DNA of 64,000 bases from Lepraria neglecta (GCA_033220425.1 CM065650.1:992001-1056000), one strand, 5' to 3'. Numbered from the stretch's first letter, positions 45,595 to 58,088 are shown. Made by a program: numbers and translations. The notes: a model not told the origin generated them from the letters alone.

Positions 45595-46262
45595 GTTGGA
45601 ACAGCTCAGGCAACTTTGCAACTTTTAAAGGCGTCACAATCTGGTGGGGAACCCCACCAGTCTGACATTTCTAGCAGCGAGCATTTCTCGATTGTAAACT
45701 GTACCCTGCATGCTTGTCCGGAGTGGGAAGACCGCATTGAGAGTGTTTGCTCACAATATCTTCACTGAAGACCGACCGGCTTATCTACGGCTCATCGTTT
45801 CTGTAATAGGAAGGTCGAGCGAGTGAAGTGACATGCAAGGATGATATTAGATGAAGACCTTTATCAACCTGTAGTAATGCCTATAAAATCTTGTCTGGTA
45901 ATCGCTGCACTACATCGGCCGATTCCTGCACCTTCCGGAGAATACTGAATAGGCACCCAGAATCCCTGGCACCTTTTACTTTCTAGATTAGTCTTCAATC
46001 CTGAAGCTGCATATCCCTTTGTCACAATGGGCCAGTATTTATATTTCTATTGTTGGCGGGAAGAGTCGTTCAGAGCGCCAGAATGATCTGGAAGATGAAT
46101 CTTGACAGCAACTGGAAGTATCTATATAGACATCAGACCGCCCAGATGAACAAAAAAAACATCATTGTCACAGCCGTACTCATGGGTCCTACTCCTCCAT
46201 CCTCTCCGTTCCCAACCCCATCCAAGAGCAAGGAAAAAGACCGTCAGTAGATAAGGAATCCA
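45595..46262. other. divergent intergenic region
   Basis: It separates the MFS gene (minus) and the ankyrin pseudogene (plus). No gene seen. Confidence 0.45.
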
Positions 46263-47457
46263 TTGGGAACACCAACAGATATGGAGCCCAAGGAGAAGAC
46301 TGAGGTAAGCTCTAGAGTCCCTTCTTCCAGCCCTGTGGCTGAATTGTGCGTCTCTAGTATCCTGCCATTCTCTCCGCCAGAAATGACATGCAAGCGTTTC
46401 GGCGACTGTTGCGACTTCGATCTGATAGAGGAGAGGCTGGACCATGCAAGGTTGTTGCATGGCTTCTCATTAAACGTATTGGCGTGGGCAATTCAAAATG
46501 CACTGGATCCCAAATGCATCGAGAGGTGTCTCAAGACCTTCAACGCCTCCATCATGAAATATAGCCTCAAGATTCCAGTATTGGGAGGCTCGATCGTGCC
46601 TTCGGTTCCAATTCTATATTTCGCCGTGGAGCGCAATTCGCCAGAAATCATGAGAATCCTGTGCAAAGCCGGAGCCGATCCAAACGCCACAGCGCAACCT
46701 TCGGGACTACCGGTGTTATCCTATGCGGTCTTGAGTGCCGACTATGGTCTGTCTGATATGACAGAGATAGTGATCGCACTTCTTGCCATGGGCGCGAATC
46801 CTGAAGGCGTGCCAAAGGACATGTGGGAGAATTACGTGCAGACTCCTACCAGGGATCATGGCAGCAAATTTCGGCGTGAACATCATCAATAAGTTCTGGG
46901 TTGAGCATCTCAAGGACCGGGACGAGCAGCAGCAGAAGAAAGCACCCTATGAAGAGCTCCGGAGATCCCTGGAATAGCACCTCTCAAATTTGACCGATGC
47001 ACCATTGACCCGTCGATTAACCGAAATCGTGCCTTTTCTGCCTTTCAATAATGGCGAGCAAGCAGTTGTAGCCTACAAATTCATGCTCGAGCTTTGGAAG
47101 AAATTTCGCAAGCCCATCGATACAAAAGCCAAGGACTTTCCAGGCCACTTGTTCCTAGACTCTGTGGACGATGGTCAAATTGCTCAGCACCTGGCAGCTA
47201 AAGGCTACGTTCGTGAGCTAGGTGCAAGCTCGCTCAAGGGCATCGTAGATCAGGAGATCAGAGGGAAGCTGATGAAAGAGTTCAAGCAAGGCAAGGAGTT
47301 GGTAAAGGATGAGTTGAATGATGAGCCGCAGCCAAAGTTCGATGTCCGTGTAGCCAGGGTCTCAGATGACATCAGCGACATTGTCGTGAAGCGTATTGGC
47401 GTGAAGGCTGTTCAGTACAGACCTAAGGCTGTAGCTGAGGAGGCGGTCGATTCTTAG
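46263..47457 (+). pseudogene. short ankyrin protein, disrupted
   Basis: First segment 46263-46892: FDLIEERLDHARLLHGFSL, VPILYFAVERNSPEIMRIL, KAGADPNATAQPSGLPVLSY, an ankyrin pair, then LLAMGANPEGVPKDMWENY. A one-base frame change near 46860-46890 leads to FWVEHLKDRDEQQQKKAPYE. TAG at 46975-46977 interrupts RRSLE-stop-HLSNLTDAPLTRR in a frame that then stays open to 47457, ending VKAVQYRPKAVAEEAV. CAG to TAG would explain the stop. Relatives carry an AAA ATPase part between such segments, which is not visible here. Function unknown; accessory family. Confidence 0.65.
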
Positions 47458-47700
47458 AACAGTAGCAGGCATCCGAAGTTTGCATGACAGCTATCGACTG
47501 GGTTGTTTAATTCTTTGCATTTCCCTCACATCAGAATCTGTAGCTGCTGAGTTCTGGGATCGGTATGCTGTTACCATGAAATTCGTTGATCCTAGGAGCC
47601 ACATCGGCACCGGAAGAATAGCTCATGGCTTGAGAATATCGGGGCGACATAGTCTCCAGGCTACTGGTTGGGCGTTGTTGGAGCTGGTATTTCTGAGATT

Positions 47701-50152
47701 CTATGCACTGTCAACAATAGCTTCCTGGCAAGCTTCAGGCGCAGATTGCTTACGTAGTAGACCGGGCGAGCCTGGGTTGTTGGCTTTATGTTTCTTTTCC
47801 ATCAGCGTTCGGTTGTAAATACTTTGGTCCACATCTCTTAACTTCGCAAGCGAGTCGAACTCTTTGCAGAATTCTTCTTTCTCTAAATGTGGTAGTGAGT
47901 GTTCTCGGTCTTCTGTCCAAACCGTCTCATTACTGAATGATTGCTTACCTGCGGGACCTGTCGGCCCTGGGAATGTCAATACAATATACTTCTTGCTAGT
48001 TATTTCCAAAATTTTGCTAGCTGCCTCTGAGCCTTGTTTGATGGTCTCCAATTTGCGCATCTCGGGATGCCGTGGGTGTCTGAAGCAGGCTAGATTCCAG
48101 CTGTAAAGCTCCTTGACACAAAGTTTCACGAAGTCAATTTTCTTGGCTTTGGTCTCAATGACGACTGTTGAATTTTTCTTTGTTGCTTTCGGGTTGATGA
48201 AGAGATTTGTATCGACTGAAATGAAATTAGTCTAAAATTTATAGATGTTGGAAGCCTGTGTGGATTCTGGGACTCACTCTTGAGTTGGAGGAATGTATAC
48301 ATGCCTTCGCACATCGTGAAGATTAGAATCCTAGGCAACTCGGGGCGTAAAAGGGCGGTACCATCACCGCGTGGGCCGTTCACAGTTGAGGCGACACTAC
48401 CAGTTGAGAAGAGTGTTGTACTAGCAGACAGTCCCGTGGAATATCTCGTTAACGCAGCACTTGGGGTTGGAGACTGAGGGCTTCTGGTCGATATTGAGCT
48501 AGTGTCCAACGACCTCTCTCCGTCCTCCCCTATGGGTTGAAAAGGTTTCAAATGCCAAAACTGTAGACTTCCCCTCCCTGACTTGCTTGGCTTAGATGAT
48601 CCTTCGATGGACCAAGAGATATTCAACATTTGATGGGAGACGCGAAAGCCCGTTAACGCGCGTTGGAATTGGAGAACATCAGCTGGGTCCTTCAAAGAGT
48701 ACCATACCGGGTCTTGGCCCTCGCTACTGCAGAGCATGACATTATTGGTAGCGGTGGAAGGATCGCCCGGGGTTGCATATGTTGGGATCAGCCGATCAGA
48801 CTCGATATTGAGCGGCGTTTCTACTTCATGATGGAAGTATTGATTCTGGTCATCCTTGGTTGTTTTCACCAGGCGCATCTTAGACTCGCTCTTGCGGAAG
48901 ACAGTCACGGTCGATTGACGAGTACCAAATGTGCCGGGGAGAGCAAGCTCCACAATCTTCTCTTCCAATGGTCGCTGCTCTGCAAGATCAAGAGGGCGCA
49001 CTGGAGCTGCCTCAACGACCCAGATGGAGAAGCAGCCGTGTGGAAGTAGGGCTACGCGGTCAGGTGGCGGCGGAACAAGTTGGCCAGTATCGAATCGCCT
49101 GAATTGACCTCTGATGTCGTCCTCGAGTTCTTTGAGGTAGTCTGCCCACAACGAGTCTGGTCCAGCGAATCGAAAAGAGGCACTCTCTTTGATAACCTGC
49201 GCAATCCATCTCGCTTTGACGAGGTTGAGATATTGGGGTTCGTCCGGAGCTTGTTGGCGCATTTCGGGTCTCGGGTTAAATTCAATTGTACTGTCAGCGA
49301 AATGATATACTAGAGCATCGAAGCCTTCCTTGAGGGGTATGTCGCCTCGATCCTGAAATGATGGTGGCCTATTGGCCTGTAATGCGTCGGCAAATCGACT
49401 CGCCAGCTCATATGGTACTTGAAAAGACTGGAGATCGGCAGAGCTGGATGTATTTCTGTTCTGAAAACCGTTGACTAAGATAGTTCTGATCTCGTTGACG
49501 TCTTCTCTCAACTCCTGCAGTTCATGCTTGATCCCCAGTAGTAATTGGATCTCAAACGGCTTCGCGACGAAAGTCAATTTCATCATATGAAAGCGTACCC
49601 GTTCCTTCAGGTTGTTGACGTCCCCTTCAACGGATGACCACCATCTGATATTTTCAACGAAGCCGGCTTGGGAATACTGGAATCTGGAATGATCGTTCAG
49701 CAGGGTATCACATTCCGCGAGTGTCTGTTTGAAGTCCCCTGCGACTTCAGGCAGCACGTCCACAGACGGGCCAAAACGGTCAGCATCGTTATGCCACGGC
49801 CGTCTTGGCAGCTGGTGCTGCCTGTCTGCATTGGCGATGACTTTTTCCAATGTTCGAAGACTCTCTTCCAACAGCTTTATCTGTTTCCCAAATTGGACGT
49901 ATCTGATATCTGCAAGGCAATTGCAAGTCAGTCAATTGTTTCTTCCAAGTCGTTCTTGCCCGTGCAGAATTTGACGTTTCGCCAAGGAGCCGAAGTATAG
50001 CCGAGTTCCGGTTGGTGGGGCTGAGGGGTGCCCATGGGGAAAGCTCAAAGCTACTCACCAGCTCCATTTGCTCTTGTAAAGCATCGGTCATAGACTTTGA
50101 ACGCAAGCTGATACGACAAAACAATGTCGCCCAAGGAGAATCCAAAAGACAT
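47701..50152 (-). CDS. fungal STAND-associated protein of unknown function, 746 aa
   Basis: Three exons, 50152-50059, 49909-48278 and 48215-47701, total 2241 nt. The start MSFGFSLGDIVLSYQLAFKV resembles the N-terminal leader of many fungal NLR-like and prion-forming proteins, followed by the helical block IRYVQFGKQIKLLEESLRTL and HMMKLTFVAKPFEIQLLLGI. The middle has WIAQVIKESASFRFAGPDSL and GCFSIWVVEAAPVRP; the last third is Ser/Thr-rich and ends in a basic region with CVKELYSWNLACFRHPRHPE. No P-loop is visible, so it is not itself a STAND NTPase. Introns are 149 and 62 nt. The gene is intact, in contrast to nearby NLR-like genes. A role next to incompatibility proteins is inference only. Confidence 0.72.
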
Positions 50153-50841
50153 GATCAGCCAAATATGATTCGAAAAGCGTTCGCGTGAGAATCAGCTCGA
50201 TAGGAAGCATGAGTCGCTTGACAGATTTTGTAGCAACCTGAAAGAAATGATGGCTGTCACACAGCCCCCGCGCCTACATATACCGATGCTCAATCTTGTC
50301 ACGAACAAATTGGTGGCGCCCAATCTGGTCGGCCAGAATTGACTTCGAGAGTGATTTTCTGCACACTAAGACTACTCAAGCCACAAGGGCGGCCCTTGCC
50401 GGCCTTGTCTCGCTAGACCAATCTCATGATTGGCAGCTTACAGCAAGGTTTACCCGTGGCGTTACGAGTTGAGCTCGACCTTGTCGACCAGCGCTTGGAC
50501 TGCAGTCGCCATAGGCCATTATCTTACCGAGATGTGAGGCTGCATATAAGATGACACATTTACATCGGTCTCGGCTCGTCTGCTTCGCCTTACGCGTTCT
50601 TCAGCCTCATGGTTTGGCGGACCAGCTAACCTCAAGAATAATGGTTTCCCCCGTCGTTATTTCTGTCGCAATTTGAAAGAGGCTGTGGAGTAGAGTAAAA
50701 GGAGGGCTTAAAAGGGTTGAGAAGAGCAGCATTTCTTCGCAATAATTTCTTGGGTATCTCACATCGTCAAGCACCGCAGCAGAAGCCACGCGACACATCA
50801 TAATATCTCGGACTGTGCCTCGGACCCGACCCTAGGCGATC
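50153..50841. other. divergent promoter region between the 746-aa gene and the permease
   Basis: No gene. GC-rich to neutral DNA without repeats; both flanking genes start here in opposite directions. Confidence 0.5.
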
Positions 50842-52988
50842 ATGGTTCTGGAAGCAGAAGACCAGCAACGTGTGGACGATGCGATCAGGGACGCGGAGGG
50901 CTCGACGAAGCTACTCGTCCGAGACGCCGCCGAGTCTCAAAAACTAGGTCCTTTCGACGTAATGTGTACAATCTGGAATCGGACTATCGGTTCGTGCTTC
51001 AATGTCATTACGAGAGAACTCTACTCACGTTTCCTTAAATATAGGGTCTGGCATTTACGTGACGCCGGCTATAATTTTAAAGAGCACGAACAGTGTTGGG
51101 GTTTCGCTCCTGCTCTGGGCATTCGGTGTCATTATAGGAATGTCTGCTCTTCTAGTCTGGTTGGAATTGGGACTTTCGGTCCCAAAATACGACCTTTCCG
51201 CTATAAACTCTACCGAGCCTCATGAAGGCGAGACAAAACTAGAATGCGTGCCGCGGAACGGCGGTGAGAAAAATTACCTTGAATACATCTACAAGACCCC
51301 GAAACTACGGACAATCTGCATGTACGGAGTCGTCTATGTCATTTTGGGCAATCTCTCGGGGAACGCCATAGCATTCGGTTACTATGTACTGAACGCTGCT
51401 GGTATCGAAGGACACGCCCCAGCGGCTCGAGGTCTAGCTATTGGGTGTTTGACGGTGGCTTGCTTGCTTCATGCTTCATGGAGAAATGGCGGTATCGTGG
51501 TCAACAATGCTCTTGCTTGCTTGAAAATGTTGATACTCCTGGCCGTAATCGGCATCGGCTTTGCAGCATCAGCTGGTGCTAAGTTCGGCCACGGACCTGT
51601 CCATGGGGATACTATCGATCCGATAACCGGCAAAGTCACTTCGAATTTCGATACGAGCTCGTCATTTGCTCATCCGAGACATGATGCCGCGAGCTATACT
51701 GACTCATTACTGTTTATCGTATACACATTCAGTGGATACGAACAGCCATTCTACGTAAGTAGTGTTCCTCGACCCCGCGATTTGTTGCTTTCAGCGGCCA
51801 GTGCATTTCGATCTCAAACAATCTGACATATCTGTGAACAGGTACTCAGCGAAGTCTCTCGACCAAAAAAGATATTCGCAAAATCAACGCTATTCGCAAT
51901 GGCGTTGGTCTCGTTACTGTTCATGCTCGTAAACGTTGCTTTTGTACGTAAACCTCAAACCCTTTCAATATCACAGGAGATTTCTGACCACCGCACAGCT
52001 GTGTGCAGTCGACTTCGACCAGCGTCTGGACAACAACCTCGACATGGCGACCCTCTTCTTCTCCGAAGTCTTCGGCAACAACGCCGCTCCACGCGTAATG
52101 TCCGGAATCATCGCTCTCTCAATCCTCGGCAACATAGTAGTCATGACTTTTACTGCCTCAAGAGGTAAACCAGAAGCTTTATACCCATCTCCTCGCCTCA
52201 AATTTTACCAAAACTGACTCCCCCTCTTCCCCATAGTCAAACAAGAAATAGCAAAGGAAGGGGTCCTAATCTCCCGCCGCATCTCCCTCTTCTTCGCCTC
52301 CAGCACCACAACTCCCTACGCCTACCTAAAAGCGCGCTTCTTCCCCTCCCGCCTTCCCCTAACCCAACGTCCACCACCCGAACAATCCCCCGCCGCCGCC
52401 CTACTCCTGCACTGGACATTCTCAATGATAATGATCGGCACCACCTCCTCCACCATCCCAGCCGTAGCATACACAGTCCTCGTCACACTGTACTCATACA
52501 CCGTGGTCGTACTGGTAGGTTTCTTCGTCGCCAGCGGACTGCTTTATCTACGCTTCGTATCTACTGAGAAGAAAGACTGGGTTGCGAATGCGGGGTTTAA
52601 GCCCTGGGGCGGTCCCACCGCCGCGATCATCTACGCCACCGTCTGCGCGTTTTTGCTAGTAGCATCATTCCTCCCCCCATCAGCCGGTTCGCCGTTCCAT
52701 AAATCATCTACAGAAGTCGAATGGTGGATCGTTCCTACTGTCGGGTTGGGGACTATGGCACTGGGGTATATCTATTATTTGGTGTTAGCGTATGTGATAC
52801 CGAAGGTCAGGAAGCAAGTACTGGTCGTGGATCGCGAGGCGGTTATTGTGAAGGAGGGTGAGGAGTGGGTTCAGGCTGTTGAGCTTGTGGAGGCGGATTG
52901 GGTTGCTAGGCAGGGGCCGGGTGCGCATGGAGATGAGGATGGGAATGGGCAGTATTATGAGAGTGTTAGGGTGCAGATTGCTCAGTGA
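50842..52988 (+). CDS. MUP1/MUP3-like: LAT-family amino acid permease (methionine permease-like)
   Basis: Plasma-membrane amino acid/H+ symporter type. Five exons, 50842-50989, 51045-51754, 51842-51943, 51999-52164 and 52237-52988, total 1878 nt (625 aa); introns 55, 87, 55 and 72 nt. The cytoplasmic N terminus includes KLGPFDVMCTIWNRTIG, and TM1 carries the substrate-binding GSGIYVTP. Then LLWAFGVIIGMSALLVWLEL, a loop with GGEKNYLEYIYKTPKLR, and YTFSGYEQPFYVLSEVSRPK in the TM6-like region. About 12 membrane helices are expected. The C-terminal tail is acidic and Gly-rich (GAHGDEDGNGQYYE). Relatives of this form occur as MUP1 or MUP3 homologues; exact substrate not shown. Confidence 0.92.
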
Positions 52989-53362
52989 GATTGTTCTCAG
53001 TGAATGGGCAGGACAGGGTGAGAGGTTGTCAACATTAGAGATGCATAGCATGTATTGTTGATGTTAATTTTTAATCTTAATATATTATCACATTCGAACA
53101 ACATGATCGGGATTATACAATCCAACAAGACAGAGATCAGTAAGTTTGGACTCTCCAAAGTTCGTGGAAATGGAGATACTAGGGAACATACGGGGTGGGA
53201 CCTTATAGACAGTCTTGCAATTGAAAGAGTGTGGTCAGGAAGGCTGTGAGTCTAAGACCAATTTTATGGGACAAGAGTCGTTCCGAGAGGAGTTGTGGAT
53301 CACTGCAGGTTGGCTCTTCCGCAGTGATGTTCAATGATTTTCCATTCTCTTTTGAGAAATGC
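52989..53362. other. convergent 3' region
   Basis: It holds the 3' ends of the permease and MetAP1 transcripts. The AT-rich stretch near 53055-53100 may be the polyadenylation area. Confidence 0.5.
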
Positions 53363-54723
53363 TCATTTACTATCCGCTGCTTTACCAGCGCCTTCGCCAT
53401 CCGTCTTGACCTCAGGCGGCATCTCAACAGGCCCACCAGGCGAATCCGCCATCCTTGCTGTCAGAACTTCCACACCACCCTCGGTCACTAACAGCGTATG
53501 CTCAAATTGCGCCGTCCTCGTCCCATCCTGTGTGACACTCGTCCAATCATCCGGCCACGTCTTATCCTTGTAGGTCCCCAGGCTGATCATAGGCTCGATC
53601 GTAAACGTCATACCTGGCTTCGCAATCCCAACAGCCTTATTCTTCGCATAATGCGGCACATTAGGCGCACAATGGAACAGCGAATTGACTCCATGGCCAC
53701 AGTATGTCTTGATGACGCTGCACCCTCTTGACTTTGCATGCTTCTCGATCACTGTTCCTGGGTCCTTGAAAGCCATGCCGGGCTTGACGAGTTTAATTGC
53801 ATCATTCAGGCACTCTCGTGCTGTTTCAACCACTCGGACGGAGTCACGGTCTGCGAGTGCTTTAGCACCGACATAGTATGTCTCGTTTAGATCACCGTGG
53901 AAGCCTTCATGGTAGAGTGAGACGTCGAGATTGATAATGTCGCCTTCGAGGAGCATGCGTTTATCTGGTATGCCGTGGCAGATGACTTCGTTGACTGAAG
54001 TGCAGACGGATTTAGGGAATTTGACGTAGTTTAGAGGTGATGGGTATGCCTGCAAGCAGTCCATTAGACGAACGTAACATAGGATATCGCAACATTCGGA
54101 CTCACATTTCGTTCTATACAAGCATTATGCACCACCTCATCGATGTGATCCGTTGTGACGCCCGGCTTGACCTCTCGCGCCGCTATGTCAAGCACCTCCC
54201 TCGATAGCCTGCACACCTTCCGCATACCCTCTATTTGCTTCTTGTCAAGGATCGTAATAGTATTCCGGCCAACGGACTTGTACTTTGGGTCACCATCTTT
54301 GGCGTAGTTGGGATGCGGTACTGATTCTGGGACGGGTTTTCGTGGTGATAATGGGTAGATTGGTCTCAAGGATCCGGTGAAGGGAAAGGTAGGGAAGGGA
54401 TTGTAGAGGGCGGTAGCTACATATCAACACGTCAGACTTGATCTAACAGGTTAAGGGCATAGTATGAGCTCACAGGCAGTTTTATGAACGACTTTATGTT
54501 CTGACTGAGCAGTGTCAGTTGTGTGACCACGCAGCACATGGAATTGTGTACCTTACGAGGGCACAAGGGAGCCTACCCAACTCCTTTTGAAGCAGTCCTG
54601 CGAGCAGAAGGAACTCTCTTTTCCAAGCTTCAGACATGTCGGGCATTGTAAACTGCCAGCCTTGTTTGGACAATCGACGCCTATGCACTGCTTCTTCGTC
54701 GGTGCAACATCCGCGTCCGCCAT
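53363..54723 (-). CDS. MAP1: methionine aminopeptidase 1
   Basis: Removes N-terminal Met from nascent proteins at the ribosome. Four exons, 54723-54577, 54504-54474, 54416-54106 and 54049-53363, total 1176 nt (391 aa). Residues about 13-52 form the zinc-finger-like region with paired Cys ([30 protein letters not shown]). The catalytic domain has the metal ligands in [51 protein letters not shown] and [38 protein letters not shown] is also typical. All introns are 56-72 nt. A 31-nt second exon is small but required. The start is the first ATG before DADVAPTKK. Confidence 0.96.
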
Positions 54724-55008
54724 GGTGAGGGCTCAAAGGCGGCAGTGCCTACCAACACAAAATTGCAGACGAATATTCTATGGAGCTTCCGTTCTCCGAG
54801 GCAAGTCAGATCGTTCCTGTCTTCGTTGTCAAGCAGGCTATGCAAAGAGTACAAAAGAGAGATCAGCCGCGGAAAACATGCCAAGAATTTGTAAGCATCG
54901 TAGGGCTGAAGGCGATATGCGAGTCACCGTTTGTTGCAGATTTCTTCTCGCCATCTCTCAGTTTCAAAGCTGTTTCCTGAGCTCTGACAGACTCGAACTC
55001 AGATTCTA
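54724..55008. promoter_or_regulatory. bidirectional promoter of MAP1 and KMO
   Basis: Only 285 bases separate the two start codons, which point away from each other, so regulatory DNA must be shared. Confidence 0.6.
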
Positions 55009-56857
55009 ATGGTCAGAACCAGAGAAAGTGATGTGCAGAAGGTCGTCGTGGTCGGAGCCGGCCCTGTCGGCGCCCTCGCTGCCCTTTATGCTGCTAAGAG
55101 AGGAGACGAAGTCCATGTCTATGAGTTACGAGATGGTAAGTGCGCTTCAAATCGGTGTAGTTTTTGTTTGGCATCCAGGCTTATCTTCCATGATGTTTTA
55201 AGTCGTTTCGTTTGATTTCTCTTGGAAAAGCATTGTTGCTAGTTGCTTCGCAATTACACAAACCGTTGCTTTCTGCCTCTACAGCCAGTGTTTGCCACGT
55301 TATCAAGCTATCCCACGGGCTATCACTAGAGAACTGTTTATCTCCTGGTGGAATTGGCCTGAAAGAAAAGCTTTGGCTAACCGATCTCGAAGATCTCCGT
55401 GACTCATCAACGACCCCTTTAAATTTTACAAAATCGATCAATCTCGCGCTATCTGAAAGAGGCATCAACTCTATGCGGCAGGCAGAATGTGATGGACTCC
55501 TTGAGGATATTCTTAGGGAGACAATACCTATGCACGCCCGTATGATCCACGGGCGGCGGAAGAACAACGACATCTATGAAGAGTCTCAAGAGTACGATGC
55601 TAATGGGAGGGTCAGTCCTGATATAAGTCAGAGTGCAAAACGCTTTCTAATATCGCATAGTTCATTCGAGCCGTAGACCGCGCTTCCCTCAACAAACGCC
55701 TTTTGGATGCATTAGAAAATATGCCTAATGTCACACTGCATTTCAACTACAAGCTCACGGGCGCCGATTTCAAAAAGAGAACTGCCTGGTTCGAGGAGCA
55801 AAGCTACAGGCAAAAGACTGACCATCCGCAAAACCCAACGCAGGATCAGGCAGGAGAACCAGATACCAAGAGATCAAAAGAGGTTGCGGTGGATTTCGAC
55901 CTCCTAATAGGGGCAGATGGGGCTCATTCTGCTGTTCGTCACCACATGATGAAATACGCTTGTGTCGACTACACACAAGAGTACATCGACACGCTCTGGT
56001 GCGAATTCCAAATCAAGCCAAAGTCCCTAGATGGATCATTCGCCGTCGATCCAAATCACCTACACATCTGGCCCGCCGGCTCCTTCATGTTCATCGCCAT
56101 ACCATCATTAGACAAATCCTTCACCTGTACGCTCTTCGCACCTGCAAGCCACTTCAGCTCCATATCTGAGATCCCTGAGCAAAAGCTGCCAAAGTTCTTC
56201 CACAAATACTTCCCCGGCGTCTCACCAGACCTCATAGCGCCTTCGGACCTCTTAAAGCAATTCCAAGAAAATCCCCATCTACCTCTTATATCCATCAAAT
56301 GCAGACCTTACCACTACAAATCCAGCGTCGTCATTCTCGGCGATGCCGCTCACGCTATGGTTCCCTTCTACGGACAAGGTATGAACGCCGGGCTCGAAGA
56401 TGTCCGAGTGCTTTTCGAAATCCTGGATAGCCAAGCCGTATATAAAAACTACGACATTGCGGAGAAGAAAGCGCGCAATAAAGCTCGAGAAGAAGCATTA
56501 GACGTGTACACGACTCAGCGTGCACCTGACGCTGCTGCAATCAATGACCTTGCCCTCCGCAATTATGAGGAGATGCGCTCTAGTGTCCAATCACCGCTTT
56601 ATAAGATGAGGAAATGGATGGAAGAGACTCTGATGATCTACGTACCGAGCCTTGGCTGGCGGACACAGTACACCAGAGTCAGCTTTGAGAATCAACGGTA
56701 TAGTGAGGTCGAGAACGCTGTGCAAAGGCAAGGCAGAATACTCAAGGGAGTTCTCGTGATAAGTTCCCTGGGCCTAGGCGGCCTGGGAGCCTTTGGGCTA
56801 GTGAGAAGAGGCTATGCGACGCATCTTAGAGACTCGCTGTTACGTCTTCGTAGGTGA
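55009..56857 (+). CDS. BNA4: kynurenine 3-monooxygenase
   Basis: FAD- and NADPH-dependent hydroxylase of L-kynurenine in de novo NAD synthesis, anchored in the mitochondrial outer membrane. Three exons, 55009-55135, 55393-55610 and 55661-56857, total 1542 nt (513 aa). The Rossmann FAD motif is [20 protein letters not shown]. Then [49 protein letters not shown] and the second FAD motif [20 protein letters not shown]. The end has a hydrophobic helix ([19 protein letters not shown]), the expected membrane anchor. Intron 1 is 257 nt, far longer than others here, with branch GGCTAAC just before GATCTCGAAG; intron 2 is 50 nt. Confidence 0.96.
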
Positions 56858-57403
56858 CCTATCAAGTATGTGTATATCAAAGGCGACCTGGCCCCACTCT
56901 TCTACTCGTGCTTTGCTTCACTCTTATCTCGAATGATAGCGCGAAATCGTACATCTCCACTTATCTGGCAAGGGAACGTTCACCTTTGCAGCTTCAATCG
57001 CTGTATTTTGACGGTCGATTGCAAAAGTATAACTACTGCATAAGAAGATTGTGGCAAGTACTCTACTGCGCTAACTATAATGGGATTTTGGGTTTTTACT
57101 TGTCGGGCATCGTATGAAACCGCCGGAAAACTCTCTGGCAGGACGATTTGCTATTTTCGAGAAGTGGAAACACGAAAGTGAATACTTGACGCTCGCTACC
57201 AGATTTGAAAAACCCACACGCTAACCATAATGAGGTTTTCGAAGTTGGCTTGTTGATCCTCCGCTTTTCCCCCCGGGTCCCCCCAAACGGGCAACGCGTT
57301 CTCCCGCCGCCCTACGCTCACCCGGTGACGGTGAGCCGAGGGGGTGACGTGGATAGCTCGGTGCTAGCAAGGGGGGCTACACTAGCTCCCTCCTTTAGGT
57401 TTC
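56858..57403. other. intergenic leading into the transposon-rich island
   Basis: No gene. 57250-57400 is GC-rich with inverted words (CACCCGGTGACGGTGAG). Confidence 0.4.
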
Positions 57404-57739
57404 TTTCTCGTCCCGAGAAATCATTCAACCCGCCCTACTTATGCCGAAGGTAAAGGTCAACAAACAATCCTCCTCCCATCGCCGCAGGTAATAGTTGGAG
57501 TCTCTGGGTATAGGTCTGTTAGCAATAAGGCCCTGTCGCTATTGTTCGTCTGGTAGTAGATAGTATCAGGTTTTCTCGTCCCGAGAAATCATTCAACCCG
57601 CCCTACTTATGTTGAAGGTAAAGGTCAACAAACAATCCTCCTCCCATCGCCGCAGGCAACAGTTGGAGTCTCTGGGCATAGGTCTGTTAGCAATGAGGCT
57701 CTGTCGCTATTGTTCGTCTGGTGGTAGACAGTGTCGGGT
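57404..57739 (+). repeat. 168-bp tandem duplication with transition-only differences
   Basis: Copies 57404-57571 and 57572-57739 both start TTTCTCGTCCCGAGAAATC. All differences I can see are C/T or G/A: CCG/TTG, GTAATAG/GCAACAG, GTATAG/GCATAG, AATAAGG/AATGAGG, CCCTG/CTCTG, and five in the last 20 bases. Most lie in CpA/TpG contexts in the more mutated copy 1. Confidence 0.9.
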
Positions 57740-58088
57740 TGCCGAAGGTTCCGAGAAGTGTGTGGAGTGCGTCCGAGCTGGTCGACCGTGTGATCTGGCC
57801 CCCTTGGATACTGCTCGATGGTGGGGACTTGAATAACAGACGAAAAGACTCAGGGCTGAGTTAAAAGAGGGGCATGCGAAGCAACGACGGTTGCTTCGTC
57901 ATATCGATTTTTTAGAAGATGAATAACAGGCGATGCTTAATAGTGCATTGAAGGAATTGGAGCAGGAAGAAGCGGTGACCGCCGGCCCCCTTCCTGACTT
58001 TTCTCTACTTATCGACATCTCTGATAAGAGGCTCGTCCTGCCTGAGGGTTTCGACTGGTCATCCCCCTCCGTTCTAGCTCCTAGTTGA
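57609..58088 (+). pseudogene. transposon-associated cysteine-rich protein, RIP-like nonsense mutations
   Basis: A fungal repeat-associated family with a zinc-binding-like Cys pattern: CRYCSSGGRQCRVAEGSEKC, VECVRAGRPCDLAPLD, then ARWWGLE. A single frame continues to TGA at 58086-58088 but has TAA codons directly after GLE and after FLEDE, each followed by CAG. Relatives have a coiled coil here (QTKRLRAELKEGHAKQRRLL, QAMLNSALKELEQEEA), and the frame reads it clearly. CAACAG to TAACAG explains both stops. The C terminus SDKRLVLPEGFDWSS also matches the family. The 5' end lies within copy 2 of the tandem duplication. Confidence 0.75.
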
